This document shows, in pieces, positions 7,481-15,244 of a stretch of 64,000 nucleotides of DNA. Position numbers and translations under genes: made by a program. Below the pieces are notes generated by a model, which was given only the letters and a program-made list of their open reading frames with translations, did no database searches and had not been told where the DNA came from. Source of the stretch: Acinetobacter seifertii (GTDB taxonomy: Bacteria > Pseudomonadota > Gammaproteobacteria > Pseudomonadales > Moraxellaceae); the NCBI RefSeq assembly GCF_000368065.1, contig NZ_KB851200.1:1729204-1793203 (forward strand). The letters run 5' to 3'. The stretch's first letter is position 1; each line of letters begins with the position of its first letter.

Positions 7481-7707
7481 TTATACCTTAACCATAAAAA
7501 AATTCTAAAAAATAGTCTACATCTAACAATACTTTTTCATTTATAAGAATTTTCTTTAACTCTTCTAAAAAACCTGTTTTATACCCTCCATTTTTACCTC
7601 TAGGGTTAGAGTCATATAGATCAATAATTAAATTCTGCACAATATTAATTTGCGAAAAAAATTCAAATAAATTTTTAGCAATGATATGTAACTCAAACTT
7701 GGGAAAT
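7481..7707 (-). pseudogene. C-terminal gene remnant cut by an IS3-family element
   Basis: The minus strand from 7707 to a TAA at 7481-7483 is open and has coding-like composition (…FELHIIAKNLFEFF…, IDLYDSNPRGKNGG, GFLEELKKIL, VDYFLEFFMVKV). The reading frame abuts the IS end at 7708. Rejoining the flanks across the AAT duplication reaches an in-frame stop after only a few codons, so the gene had probably lost its 5' part before the insertion. The family is not recognised; size and style resemble immunity-type proteins. The stretch 7261-7480 shows nothing else. Confidence 0.45.
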
Positions 7708-7746
7708 TGAACCGTACCGGGTTTGTCGGAGACTTTTTTATTTAAG

Positions 7747-8649
7747 TTAGGCCACCTGACCTAACGGGTTAATCTTATCATAGTACATTGCTTCAAACTC
7801 AAAAGGCGATACATAACCCAGTGCACTGTGTACACGCTTTTTATTGAACCAATCTACCCAGTTTAGTGTCGCAAGTTGTACATCTGCTAAACCTTGCCAA
7901 TCTGCTTTTAAATATTCAATCACCTCTGTTTTGTATAAGCCATTCACCGTTTCAGCCAAAGCATTATCGTATGAATCACCAGTTGTACCGACTGATGCTC
8001 GTAAATTTGCTGCTTCCAAACGATGGGTGTAACGAATAGAAAGGTATTGCACGCCTCTGTCGGAATGATGAATTACATTCTTTGGCATACCGCGAGCATG
8101 TAACGCTTGTTCCAGTGCATCAAGGACCATGTCTGTATTCATCCGTGTTGATACTTTCCAGCCAACAATTGCCCGTGAGAAAACATCAATCATAAAGGCG
8201 GTATACACCCAGCCTGAATGGGTTTGAATATATGTGAAGTCTGCGACCCACAGCTGATCTGGATGATCAGCACTAAAATTCCGTTTCACCAAGTCGGCTG
8301 CTCGTTTTTGATCATCTCTGCTACGTGTCGTTTGTTTGTTCTTACCACGCCAAACACCTTGTATTCCTAGCTGTTGCATCAATCGAGCAACTGTACAGCG
8401 CGCAACAATATAACCTTCCCGTTTCAGTTTTTGCCAGACTTTACGTACACCATACCGACCTGAACTTTCCTGCCAAATTCGTTTAATTTGTTCAGCATGA
8501 TGCAGGTCATGTAGATCTCTTTTCGCTCGATGTTCTGGATTGTCCGCAAGATCTAAAGTTCGATAATAGGTTGAAGTTGCGATTGGTAGAATTCTACAAA
8601 TCGCCTCAACACCGTATAGGTCTTTATGGTTATGAATGAAATCCACCAT
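7747..8649 (-). CDS. IS3-family transposase OrfB (DDE catalytic part)
   Basis: The product is 300 residues. The N-terminal HTH_21-like part (LYGVEAICRILPIATSTYYR) is followed by an rve integrase core. The catalytic triad is visible: D in LWVADFTYI, D in IHHSDRGVQY, and E in NALAETVNGLYKTEVI. Length is normal for a complete OrfB. Its ATG overlaps the orfA stop, but IS3 elements normally make the active enzyme as an OrfAB fusion by -1 frameshifting. A T-TTT-TTC slippery run near the end of orfA (about 8684-8691) could serve for this. No inactivating change was seen. Confidence 0.93.
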   Translation of the reverse strand: MVDFIHNHKDLYGVEAICRILPIATSTYYRTLDLADNPEHRAKRDLHDLHHAEQIKRIWQESSGRYGVRKVWQKLKREGYIVARCTVARLMQQLGIQGVWRGKNKQTTRSRDDQKRAADLVKRNFSADHPDQLWVADFTYIQTHSGWVYTAFMIDVFSRAIVGWKVSTRMNTDMVLDALEQALHARGMPKNVIHHSDRGVQYLSIRYTHRLEAANLRASVGTTGDSYDNALAETVNGLYKTEVIEYLKADWQGLADVQLATLNWVDWFNKKRVHSALGYVSPFEFEAMYYDKINPLGQVA

Positions 8650-8966
8650 TATTTGTGTGGGCGGTCGAGCTCCGCCTGGGCGAAAAAAGCAGCTGCTTTA
8701 CGTAGAATTTCATTGGCTCGCTGCAGTTCTTTATTTTCGCGTTCAAGTTGTTTAATGCGTTCTTGGTCTGAAAGCTGCTGTACTTTAATTGGATTCTGTT
8801 GATTCAAATGCTTCTGATGCCAGGAACGTAGTGTTTCAGGAGTACAGCCAATCTTGGGAGCAATTGCTGTGATTGCAGCCCAAGTAGAAGGATAATCTTT
8901 TTCGGATTCAATCAATAATTGAACCGCTCTATCTCTGATTTCAGGGGTGTATTTTACTTTTTTCAT
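8649..8966 (-). CDS. IS3-family OrfA (HTH DNA-binding part of the transposase)
   Basis: The product is 105 residues. A helix-turn-helix of the HTH_Tnp_1 type covers about residues 5-55 (YTPEIRDRAVQLL, WAAITAIAPKIGCTPETLRSW). It is followed by a leucine-zipper/coiled-coil segment (ELQRANEILRKAAAFFAQAEL) used for multimerisation. It binds the terminal repeats and shares its last bases with the orfB start. The frameshift-prone T-run near its 3' end fits OrfAB fusion production. Confidence 0.93.
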   Translation of the reverse strand: MKKVKYTPEIRDRAVQLLIESEKDYPSTWAAITAIAPKIGCTPETLRSWHQKHLNQQNPIKVQQLSDQERIKQLERENKELQRANEILRKAAAFFAQAELDRPHK

Positions 8967-9231
8967 CGGGACATTCTCTCAAGAAAAGTGGTCTCCGACA
9001 AACCCGGTACGGTTCAAATATTATTAAACATTACATTTTTATAAATTGGGGTCATAATCAACTATATTTTATAACAAAATATACAGAACTGTCTATTTTA
9101 TGATATTTAAAAATAGGTTTACATGCTGATGAATTACACTTAATTAATACTAAATTAATGGTGAGCACTACTCACCCACAATGCTCGCACTTCAGTAATC
9201 CCAAGCTCTACCATCAATTTAAAAAATTCAT

Positions 9232-9792
9232 TTATGTTAAACAGATAGGCTTAAAGAAATACTCCACGGCTACATCCCTGTGTTCCAAACTGTTTGTACC
9301 TAAAAACTCAAACATTAAACCATCCATTAAATTTAAAACCATCTCAGCATCTGGTTTTAACGCATGTATTTCTAAGCTAAAAATCAAATCAAAAATCTCA
9401 TGAAGCAACCATTTCCTATACTCAACTGCCATACGGTAAGCCTGTGGGTAAGCTACTTTAATTTCAAAAAAGGCTTTAAGTAACAAGTGATACAGACTAT
9501 TAGAGTTAACATGTAGTACCACTATTTCTTTGAGTTTATCGATAGCCGTGCGGTAATGGCTCGAATAAATAATGGCGAGCACTTCTTCTTTAAGTAAACT
9601 TTTTTGAAAGGCAATGCACATTTCAATCAGGCCCTCTTTTGAACGAAAGTAGTTGTAAAGCGTAGCTTTTTGAACTTCGGACTCTTTGGCAATCAGATCT
9701 ACGCCTGCTGTGTGGAATCCGTAAGTTGTAAATAGACGAATAGACGTACGGATAATGTGTAATTTTTTGGAAGAGGTTTCTAAATTTCGCAT
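9232..9792 (-). CDS. TetR-family regulator, copy A of the RNA-linked pair
   Basis: The product is 186 residues. The HTH spans about residues 8-55 (LFTTYGFHTAGVDLIAKESEVQKATLYNYFRSKEGLIEMC). The C-terminal ligand domain includes YPQAYRMAVEYRKWLLHEIFDLIF. A close paralog lies at 33989-34537 and a C-terminal fragment at 32621-32792. All share the MAVEYRKW and FDLIF region. The gene sits 37 nt downstream of the terminator of a long structured RNA, and this arrangement is repeated at the paralog. Homology between the two loci extends from tetR through the RNA, so RNA and regulator move as one unit. No obvious Shine-Dalgarno site precedes the ATG. The regulated gene is not evident; the IS3 element lies downstream. 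Confidence 0.88.
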   Translation of the reverse strand: MRNLETSSKKLHIIRTSIRLFTTYGFHTAGVDLIAKESEVQKATLYNYFRSKEGLIEMCIAFQKSLLKEEVLAIIYSSHYRTAIDKLKEIVVLHVNSNSLYHLLLKAFFEIKVAYPQAYRMAVEYRKWLLHEIFDLIFSLEIHALKPDAEMVLNLMDGLMFEFLGTNSLEHRDVAVEYFFKPICLT

Positions 9793-9828
9793 AGTTTTTA
9801 CCGTTATAAATTCTTGTTGTTTCTAAAA

Positions 9829-9872
9829 GAGAAAAAAGCCTGTGCCCTTTTTGGGAGAAAAAAAGGCACAGC
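9829..9872 (-). terminator. intrinsic terminator of RNA copy A
   Basis: On the minus strand GCTGTGCC with a T-run pairs with an A-run and GGCACAGGC, followed by TTTTTTC. It lies 37 nt before the tetR ATG, so it either ends the RNA or acts as an attenuator for tetR. The same hairpin occurs at copy B. Confidence 0.8.
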
Positions 9873-10276
9873 AAAGCCATAAAGACTGTGCTTGGCACAT
9901 CTCAAGTTTTATTGTTGATACAAATTTTTGAGCCGTAATGACTTAAAGCCTGAGAACCCTAAAGGCCATCAAGCTGTTTAAAGATGATTTAAGTGGTGTC
10001 GTTATAGCTTTTGGCATCGAGAGCCAAGAAATAATGAATGTGCAAAGCCAACTCCTTCTATTGGGAGTTCTGCCAGACATTAAAATTATGGTGGCAGAAC
10101 GGAAGAGGGTTCGCGGACTGGTTTCGACTCCAGCACACCCGAAGGTGTCCCTCTCCCGTCCTACCGCTACGGGAGGAGACGAGGAGATGCTCACACAAAA
10201 CTATTCCTCAGAAGAAATAATCCTGATGTGGTCGAAAACAGCGGTCCGCGACGACCGACTGGCAATGTGGCCAGCA
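9830..10276 (-). ncRNA. large structured RNA upstream of tetR, copy A
   Basis: This is a roughly 450-nt minus-strand RNA with no convincing ORF but many complementary segments. Helix 1 pairs 10111-10118 with 10244-10251 (TCGCGGAC/GTCCGCGA). Helix 2 pairs 10122-10128 with 10231-10237. Nested within are a hairpin with a C(UUCG)G tetraloop on the minus strand (10134-10148), CTCCCGT/ACGGGAG (10152-10173) and others. Copy B at 34575-35016 keeps all of these although the helix 1 and helix 2 sequences differ, which is covariation. A sigma-70 promoter and an intrinsic terminator bracket it. It could be a free RNA or a very long leader controlling tetR. It does not fit tmRNA, RNase P RNA or a group II intron. 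Confidence 0.75.
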
Positions 10277-10281
10277 GGCAA

Positions 10282-10310
10282 AGGATAGTGTTCAAGCCTT
10301 TCACAGTCAA
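10282..10310 (-). promoter_or_regulatory. sigma-70 promoter of RNA copy A
   Basis: On the minus strand TTGACT (10310-10305), a 17-bp spacer and TATCCT (10287-10282) form a near-consensus promoter. Copy B has TTGACG-17-TATTCT at the matching place although the spacer sequence has diverged. Transcription would begin near 10275. Confidence 0.75.
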
Positions 10311-10506
10311 GTACACAAAATGACATTTGCTTTAAAATAAATCATTAAAAAGTAAGGGTAAATAGTTTAGTTTTATTATTAAATTAGGGTTTATAAAATC
10401 GAAGAAATTTATATAGATATATAAGTTTTGATGGGTCAAAATGAATGCTTATTTTGAAACCATTTATAAAAAACTGTAGATGAGTCTAAATATAAGAGGA
10501 CATTTA

Positions 10507-11754
10507 ATGAAGAACTTTCTCACCAAGAAAATGTATACAACTAGAGCTTTATTTTTTGCTGTAGGCGTTATGGCTTTGAATGTTTCCCCTATTGTTATTT
10601 CTACTACTCATGCAGCGACAGAACAAAAAATGGATATTTTATCGACTAAGCTTTCATCAATTTTTGCAGATAAACCCGTAGAACCTGCTTTATTTAGTCC
10701 TCAATTTTTACAACAAGTTTCAATAACACAAATTCAAAAAATCGTTGATGACTTAAAAGCCTCTTTAGGCACGCTTAAAAGTATTAATATTTCTAATGGT
10801 TCAGGAACGATTGATTTCGAGAAAGGAGAATTACCTGTTTCAATTAGCTTGGATGAGCAAGGGCAAATTAGCACTCTTTGGTTTAGCGCGCCTCATTTTA
10901 AGACCGTAAGCCTAGACGAAATGGTTAAAGGCCTACATGAAAACGCAGTCGGTAAAACCTCTCTTTTAGTTGTTGTAGATAACAAACCTGTGGTTATTGA
11001 AAACGATAAAACCCCAATGGCTGTGGGTTCAACTTTTAAGTTACTCGTTTTAAAAGCATATGAAGATGCAATAAAAAAAGGTGAATTAAAAAGAGAAACG
11101 ATTGTTTCTTTAAAAGAAAAAAATCGCTCATTGCCAACTGGAGTTTTACAAAACTTGCCTAATGGCACACCTGTAAATCTCGAACTTCTCGCGCAGTTAA
11201 TGATACAAATTAGCGATAATACAGCGACCGATAGCCTGATAGAGGTGTTAAAGAAACCTCGTATAGAAGCGTTGTCACCTAGAAATTCTCCTCTCCTAAC
11301 AACACGAGAACTATTTCAACTGATTGACCCAAGCAACGAAAAGCTAAAAAATAAGTTTAAAACAGGTACAAAGTCGGCTCGTCTAGAAGCACTCTCTGAG
11401 CTAGACAAACTGCCATTACCAAGTGTGAGTAGCATTGGAAAATCGGCGACTTGGCAAGATGCTGAATGGTATATGTCAGCCAATGAGATTTGTCCTCTGC
11501 TTGAAAGTGTTCAAGATGCCCCTGCACTAAACAGCTCTTTAAATCCATTGTTTAAAAATTTAAATTGGCAAAAAATTGGGTTTAAAGGTGGTTCTGAATA
11601 CGGCGTGATTAACTTTTCTGTGATTGGTAAAACTCAAAAAGGTCATAAAGTTTGTGCAGTATTTACCGCAAATGGAAATGAGCCGCAGCCTGAGTCAAAA
11701 CTGGCAATATTATTTACAGGCATACTTCAAGCCCTTGATTCTATGAATCCTTAA
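10507..11754 (+). CDS. secreted class A beta-lactamase-fold serine hydrolase
   Basis: The product is 415 residues from the ATG at 10507, chosen because AGAGGA lies 7 nt upstream. A signal peptide covers about residues 1-37 (ends THAA). An N-terminal domain (residues 40-130) with a beta-rich DFEKGELPVSISLDEQGQISTLWF segment resembles the Cpe/DUF3887-like domain found in some serine hydrolases. The penicillin-binding core has S175-TFK (SxxK), S236-DN and KGG near residue 365. A clear omega-loop Glu equivalent to E166 was not identified. The fold is class A beta-lactamase/PBP-like, but the size and extra domain argue for an esterase, amidase or atypical beta-lactamase. It follows RNA copy A with no shared strand logic. 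Confidence 0.8.
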   Translation: MKNFLTKKMYTTRALFFAVGVMALNVSPIVISTTHAATEQKMDILSTKLSSIFADKPVEPALFSPQFLQQVSITQIQKIVDDLKASLGTLKSINISNGSGTIDFEKGELPVSISLDEQGQISTLWFSAPHFKTVSLDEMVKGLHENAVGKTSLLVVVDNKPVVIENDKTPMAVGSTFKLLVLKAYEDAIKKGELKRETIVSLKEKNRSLPTGVLQNLPNGTPVNLELLAQLMIQISDNTATDSLIEVLKKPRIEALSPRNSPLLTTRELFQLIDPSNEKLKNKFKTGTKSARLEALSELDKLPLPSVSSIGKSATWQDAEWYMSANEICPLLESVQDAPALNSSLNPLFKNLNWQKIGFKGGSEYGVINFSVIGKTQKGHKVCAVFTANGNEPQPESKLAILFTGILQALDSMNP

Positions 11755-11762
11755 CTATAAAG

Positions 11763-11806
11763 ACCCATCATGACTAGAAGGCATTTAGCAACGCCTTATG
11801 ATGGGT
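11763..11806. repeat. interrupted inverted repeat after the serine hydrolase gene
   Basis: ACCCATCAT (11763-11771) pairs with ATGATGGGT (11798-11806), with a nested AAGGC/GCCTT inside. It begins 9 nt after the serine hydrolase stop and would make a strong hairpin in RNA. No T-run follows, so it may protect the 3' end rather than act as a standard terminator. Confidence 0.6.
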
Positions 11807-11877
11807 TGATTTGGAGTTATACAGATACTCACGTACAGTCGTTTTTGAAGAATTTATTATTAAATAAATAGTTGGTG

Positions 11878-12222
11878 ATGAAGATGTCATTAATCATACC
11901 CGTAGCGATTGATGAGGGTGCGCTAGAGGTTCTTTGGTATAGCCCTTTTGAAAATATTGAAGATATTATGCTCTGGTGGGAAGCACAAGAAAGCATTGAT
12001 ATATATAAATATAAAACTGACTTAGAAGCCGCTGAGGCTATTCTATCAAATGGCAAAATAGTGAGTGTTAAAACAGAAGAGCAATATGATCTCTACTATG
12101 CAATAAGTGCAAAAGCTGAAACTGTAACGCTCATGATCGACACTGACTACAACTCACGCTTATCCTATAAAGGAAAGAAATATTTTCATAAAGGAAAGCT
12201 TATTTTCCCTCCCCTGATCTAA
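11878..12222 (+). CDS. hypothetical protein, about 114 residues
   Basis: The protein starts MKMSLIIPVAIDEGALEVLWYSPFENIED and ends KKYFHKGKLIFPPLI. It is acidic with aromatic residues, has no signal peptide or membrane segment and shows no motif I recognise. The start is uncertain between ATG 11878 and ATG 11884, as no strong ribosome site is present. The composition and a compact alpha/beta pattern support a real gene. It is flanked by the serine hydrolase hairpin and a GNAT gene on the same strand. Confidence 0.6.
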   Translation: MKMSLIIPVAIDEGALEVLWYSPFENIEDIMLWWEAQESIDIYKYKTDLEAAEAILSNGKIVSVKTEEQYDLYYAISAKAETVTLMIDTDYNSRLSYKGKKYFHKGKLIFPPLI

Positions 12223-12343
12223 CTTAATGTTGCTTTGGGAAATATATAAAATAATTAGATAACTGATTTATCTTGTTTTATATTCTTTTGTCATCTTTAA
12301 AAATAAAGACCCAAAATTAAAGTTAACACGTACAGGAAACATA

Positions 12344-12772
12344 ATGGACATTTCATTAAGACTTGCTAACGCTGCCGATCTAAAAGCTATAAACGAACGA
12401 TATGCTGAGGTTGACTTTGTTCCATCACATGAAGATGAACTTATTGTACTCGCCTCTATTGGTAACAAAATTGTTGGGCAAGGTAGAGTTGTGTCTATTG
12501 ATTCGAATAGTGGCGAACTTGGTGGAATTTACGTCTTTCCTGATAATGAAGGGTTAGGCATCGCCCGTAAAGTGGTCGATTTCTTAATTAAAAACTCGGA
12601 TTTTTCTGTGCTTTACTGTCTACCTTTTGCAGAACTAGAAAGTTTTTACGGTTCGATGGGTTTTACTCCCGTGAAAGACATCGCTCAGGTTCCTCAAGCT
12701 GTAATCGAAAAACATGAGTGGTGTAATAGTAATTACGACAAACCTGTTTTGCTTTTAGAAAGAAATAAATGA
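12344..12772 (+). CDS. GNAT-family N-acetyltransferase
   Basis: The product is 142 residues. The GNAT core is visible: SLRLANAADLKAINERY at the start, beta strands 2-4 around LIVLASIGNKIVGQGRVVSI, motif A ELGGIYVFPDNEGLGIARKVVDFL with an unusual acetyl-CoA loop (DNEGLGIA in place of RxxGxG/A), and ESFYGSMGFTPV for the C-terminal motif B. It uses acetyl-CoA to acetylate an unknown amine. It stands alone; a minus-strand terminator lies just downstream. Confidence 0.85.
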   Translation: MDISLRLANAADLKAINERYAEVDFVPSHEDELIVLASIGNKIVGQGRVVSIDSNSGELGGIYVFPDNEGLGIARKVVDFLIKNSDFSVLYCLPFAELESFYGSMGFTPVKDIAQVPQAVIEKHEWCNSNYDKPVLLLERNK

Positions 12773-12783
12773 AATAACACCCA

Positions 12784-12809
12784 TAAAAAAAACCGCCCCA
12801 GAAGGCGGT
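12784..12809 (-). terminator. intrinsic terminator of the minus-strand gene at 12870
   Basis: ACCGCC-CCAGAA-GGCGGT forms a 6-bp GC-rich stem. Read on the minus strand it is followed by a run of eight T, so it terminates the gene ending at 12870. There is no T-run on the plus side. Confidence 0.75.
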
Positions 12810-12869
12810 CGCTGAGTATAAACCAGCAGGTATATAGAAGTATGGTGGACGAATACTTCTATATTCTTT

Positions 12870-13328
12870 TTATGAAGGAGTTTTCTCGGTTTTCAGAAAA
12901 TCATTCGATTTAAAATAGCTGATAATCATATCTGCATGCTGTTCTTTTTGAGGCGCAGCGACTACAGGGAATGATTCTTTCGACATCTTAAATCCATGTG
13001 GAATGAGCTGTGAAATTGGCGGAAATTTAGGTTTTCCCCCTTCTGTAATCCGTTCAATAAAACTTGCTAACCAAAGTAAATACTCTCCTTCATTTTCAAA
13101 CTTAGGCATTACACTTAAATCAACTTTGACTTTGCACTCACTAATCGGTTTAGTTAATTGCTCATCAAAATCGATGTAATTAAACTTAAGTTTAAACTCA
13201 GTCCCTTTAATGGCCTTACGTATCTGACTGATCAAACAATTCAGATTTTGTGTAAGGTCATTGGTGAATAAGTCGTCTTTTTGAATGTTCTTATAAACCT
13301 TTTCAGCCACGGCTAAATATTTTGGCAT
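12870..13328 (-). CDS. hypothetical cytoplasmic protein
   Basis: The protein is 152 residues from MPKYLAVAEKVYKNIQKDDL. The ATG at 13328 is chosen over an upstream alternative because GAGGAGG sits 6 nt before it. It is charged and soluble, with a conserved-looking central KVKVDLSVMPKFENEGEYLLWLASFIERI. No family was recognised. It is monocistronic, with a good terminator downstream at 12784-12809, and opens the group of small unknown genes that runs to 17.8 kb. Confidence 0.7.
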   Translation of the reverse strand: MPKYLAVAEKVYKNIQKDDLFTNDLTQNLNCLISQIRKAIKGTEFKLKFNYIDFDEQLTKPISECKVKVDLSVMPKFENEGEYLLWLASFIERITEGGKPKFPPISQLIPHGFKMSKESFPVVAAPQKEQHADMIISYFKSNDFLKTEKTPS

Positions 13329-13579
13329 TTTTAACCTCCTCGATCTCAATTGTTATAAAGTTTTGATCTTAAAATGATTTATGGTTCTGATTATGATGAA
13401 ACAAATGTAAAGGAGTGAAATGTTCTTATTATTGAATGTAATTAGTTAAAGTGTTCTGTAAACCTTGCTAAATAATCACCTAAAAAAAGTATGGTTTTGA
13501 TAACTCATCCACAATTTTTCTAAATTATTAAGATTTCTTGAAACATTTATTTTCAATTAAAATTTACCATTTGGTAAAA

Positions 13580-13774
13580 TTAATAAGGCCGCATTTGCTG
13601 ATCTCGTCTTACCAACCCCAAAACCGATCTACGAACCCTAATTTCTTCTTCAGAAAATGGCAAATGTTCTTTTAACTCATCTATAGAAAGCGAGTTATTT
13701 TCTATTAAAAAACAGTCTTGTTCAGTTGTCCAATGTAAAGCAGCCGATTCAGTTTGTTTGTAGTATCGTTTCAT
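13580..13774 (-). CDS. small Myb/SANT-like putative DNA-binding protein
   Basis: The protein is 64 residues: a basic start MKRYYKQTESAALHWTTEQDCFLIENN, then SIDELKEHLPFSEEEIRVRRSVLGL. The W-T-x-E-x-D-x-F-L-x-E-x pattern followed by an 'EEIRVRRSVLGL' helix resembles the single Myb-like repeat of small bacterial DNA-binding proteins. A TTAGGA site precedes the ATG. Function is unknown. The gap from 13329 to 13579 is AT-rich with no gene seen. Confidence 0.55.
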   Translation of the reverse strand: MKRYYKQTESAALHWTTEQDCFLIENNSLSIDELKEHLPFSEEEIRVRRSVLGLVRRDQQMRPY

Positions 13775-13977
13775 ATTTCCTAACAGAATTACACATATAA
13801 AAAGTTCGCCTTTAAGTACGAACTTAGCTTAGATTTTGTGGTGAATATTATTATAGCAGTCCACAGGCAATATATTCATTCCATGTTGTCACCAACCGTA
13901 TACCCTAACTAGACTTCCACAATACAGGCATAAAACCTTAGTACAGTAAGACCTACAATTTCCCTATATATGTGGTA

Positions 13978-14109
13978 TCACCAGTTCTGCCTTGGGTATT
14001 TTTTGATAAATCGTCCATTCCAGCGAGTTGCACTAGCAGGTGCAACTAATAATGCATTTAAACCCTTATCTATATCTGGAAATCAACCATGATCTATTCC
14101 ATATTGATC
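13978..14109 (-). pseudogene. short coding remnant with internal stops
   Basis: On the minus strand a protein-like stretch (YGIDHG, stop, FPDIDKGLNALLVAPASATRWNGRF, IKKYPRQNW, stop) is broken by an in-frame TGA where a Trp codon would fit. No start or ribosome site is visible. It reads as a scrap of a larger lost gene of unknown family. The rest of 13775-14123 shows nothing else. Confidence 0.3.
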
Positions 14110-14123
14110 GTTTGAAAAATCCT

Positions 14124-14522
14124 TTAGTAATTCTCCATCCGTTTTAAAGCAGCTTCGCGAACAAACCGTACTGGGTCATTAGCAAGCCTTTTTAAAATAT
14201 GAGCTGGAACCTTTTTATTGCATGCGACTCTCTCACGAACTGATTCACTCATATCTTGAGACAATAGATCAAAGAGTTCTGGGCTAAGCTTTCTTTTACT
14301 AGCAACTGTAGCCCGGACAGATTCATTCATATCACGCGCTAGAATTTCTAATATATTTAATGGCACAGTACGATTGCGTGCAACCCACTCTCTCATTTCA
14401 GGAAATCTGGAAATAATATCCATCCAAACAATATCAGGAGCCTCCTCATGGGCCGCACGGATATACTCATTACGTGCTTCACTAGTTCGAAGTAAAACAA
14501 ATTCTTCTGCCGAATTAATCAT
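14124..14522 (-). CDS. HEAT/LRV-type repeat protein
   Basis: The product is 132 residues. Four helical repeats of about 24 residues are evident: VARNRTVPLNILEILARDMNESV, VASKRKLSPELFDLLSQDMSESV, VACNKKVPAHILKRLANDPVRFV and the shorter end VREAALKRMENY. Each has the 'R-x-x-V-A-x-N/K-x-x-x-P-x-x-I/L-L-x-x-L-A-x-D' pattern typical of leucine-rich-variant/HEAT modules. These are protein-protein interaction scaffolds; in this context it may be an accessory to a former toxin/immunity locus, which is inference. Confidence 0.75.
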   Translation of the reverse strand: MINSAEEFVLLRTSEARNEYIRAAHEEAPDIVWMDIISRFPEMREWVARNRTVPLNILEILARDMNESVRATVASKRKLSPELFDLLSQDMSESVRERVACNKKVPAHILKRLANDPVRFVREAALKRMENY

Positions 14523-14655
14523 TTTTAGTAAAATCTGATAGATTTAAATAGAAAATTTCATATTGATCATCAAGTAATATATCAGTGTTTTTTATGCAAT
14601 TTATTTTCTGGAAAAAATTTATTAGTTTCAACATAGAAGTTATTTTTATCTCGTT

Positions 14656-15132
14656 TTAAAAATAACGGTCTATTCCGTAGTCTCTAAACTCATACATTAA
14701 TCCTGAATAACTTGAAAAAAATGTGAGCGAAGAAAAAAAATGTCTACTTCCAGTAATTAAAGGATCATAAAAAGTTATTTTGAGGCCATCAGAAAAACCA
14801 TTTGTATTTACAATATCATAGAAAGAACCTAGAGCATAACCTTTCAAGCCCATGAAATCCTTAATAAATACAGAAGCCAGTGCGCCTTTTTTAAAATCCT
14901 TTACAACCTCAACTGCCATTGCATTATCGTCATAATTAACAGAAAAGACTATATAAAAATCTTTCACTTTAAATATAACCTTTTCAATTTCACCAACATT
15001 ATCTACTTTATTGATAGATTGATCATCACTCTCATTATCGATAAATACATACACATCATCTATAATCAAATTTAAATCATCCAAACTATTGATAAAATCA
15101 AAAAATTTTTTAACTTCCAAAATAAACCTCAC
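14656..15132 (-). CDS. hypothetical protein, immunity-like
   Basis: The protein is 158 residues and acidic, with a start at GTG 15132 and no clear ribosome site. Features are a helical N-terminus (KKFFDFINSLDDLNLIIDDVYVFID) and a beta-rich C-terminal half ending YEFRDYGIDRYF. Codon use is very AT-rich. No family was recognised. The size, acidity, isolation and position next to broken coding remnants resemble immunity genes of polymorphic toxin systems, but this is only context. Confidence 0.5.
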   Translation of the reverse strand: MRFILEVKKFFDFINSLDDLNLIIDDVYVFIDNESDDQSINKVDNVGEIEKVIFKVKDFYIVFSVNYDDNAMAVEVVKDFKKGALASVFIKDFMGLKGYALGSFYDIVNTNGFSDGLKITFYDPLITGSRHFFSSLTFFSSYSGLMYEFRDYGIDRYF

Positions 15133-15148
15133 ATTATCGATATTACAA

Positions 15149-15244
15149 CTATTTTCTTTTACCAGTTTTCAATTTTAAGCGTTCTGCTTGCACTAGTACC
15201 TTTAAAGTTCTTAAAAAATCTTTATTAGGAGTTTTATCTTTCAT
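15149..15244 (-). CDS. possible 31-residue basic peptide
   Basis: ATG at 15244 opens a 31-codon frame (MKDKTPNKDFLRTLKVLV, then QAERLKLKTGKRK) ending at 15149, just upstream of the immunity-like gene. It begins directly after the stop of the remnant at 15245, without a ribosome site. It is lysine-rich. It may be a small translated ORF or simply part of the decayed locus. Confidence 0.25.
   Translation of the reverse strand: MKDKTPNKDFLRTLKVLVQAERLKLKTGKRK

Larger units (their letters stand above)
7708..9016 (-). mobile_element. IS3-family insertion sequence (1309 bp)
   Basis: Perfect 26-bp terminal inverted repeats lie at 7708-7733 and 8991-9016 (ends TGAACCGTACC / GGTACGGTTCA). A 3-bp target duplication AAT flanks the element at 7705-7707 and 9017-9019. 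The interior holds orfA and orfB in the usual IS3 order on the minus strand. Ends and duplication are intact, so this is a recent, potentially active insertion. Confidence 0.95.

Noticed and set aside
9830..10276. Group II intron, tmRNA or RNase P RNA as identity of the structured RNA
   Set aside because: No GUGYG start, domain V, reverse transcriptase, tag-peptide frame or RNase P core motifs were found.
10034..10288. Open frames on the plus strand within RNA copy A
   Set aside because: They are not conserved in copy B, whereas base-paired segments are; the region behaves as RNA, not protein.
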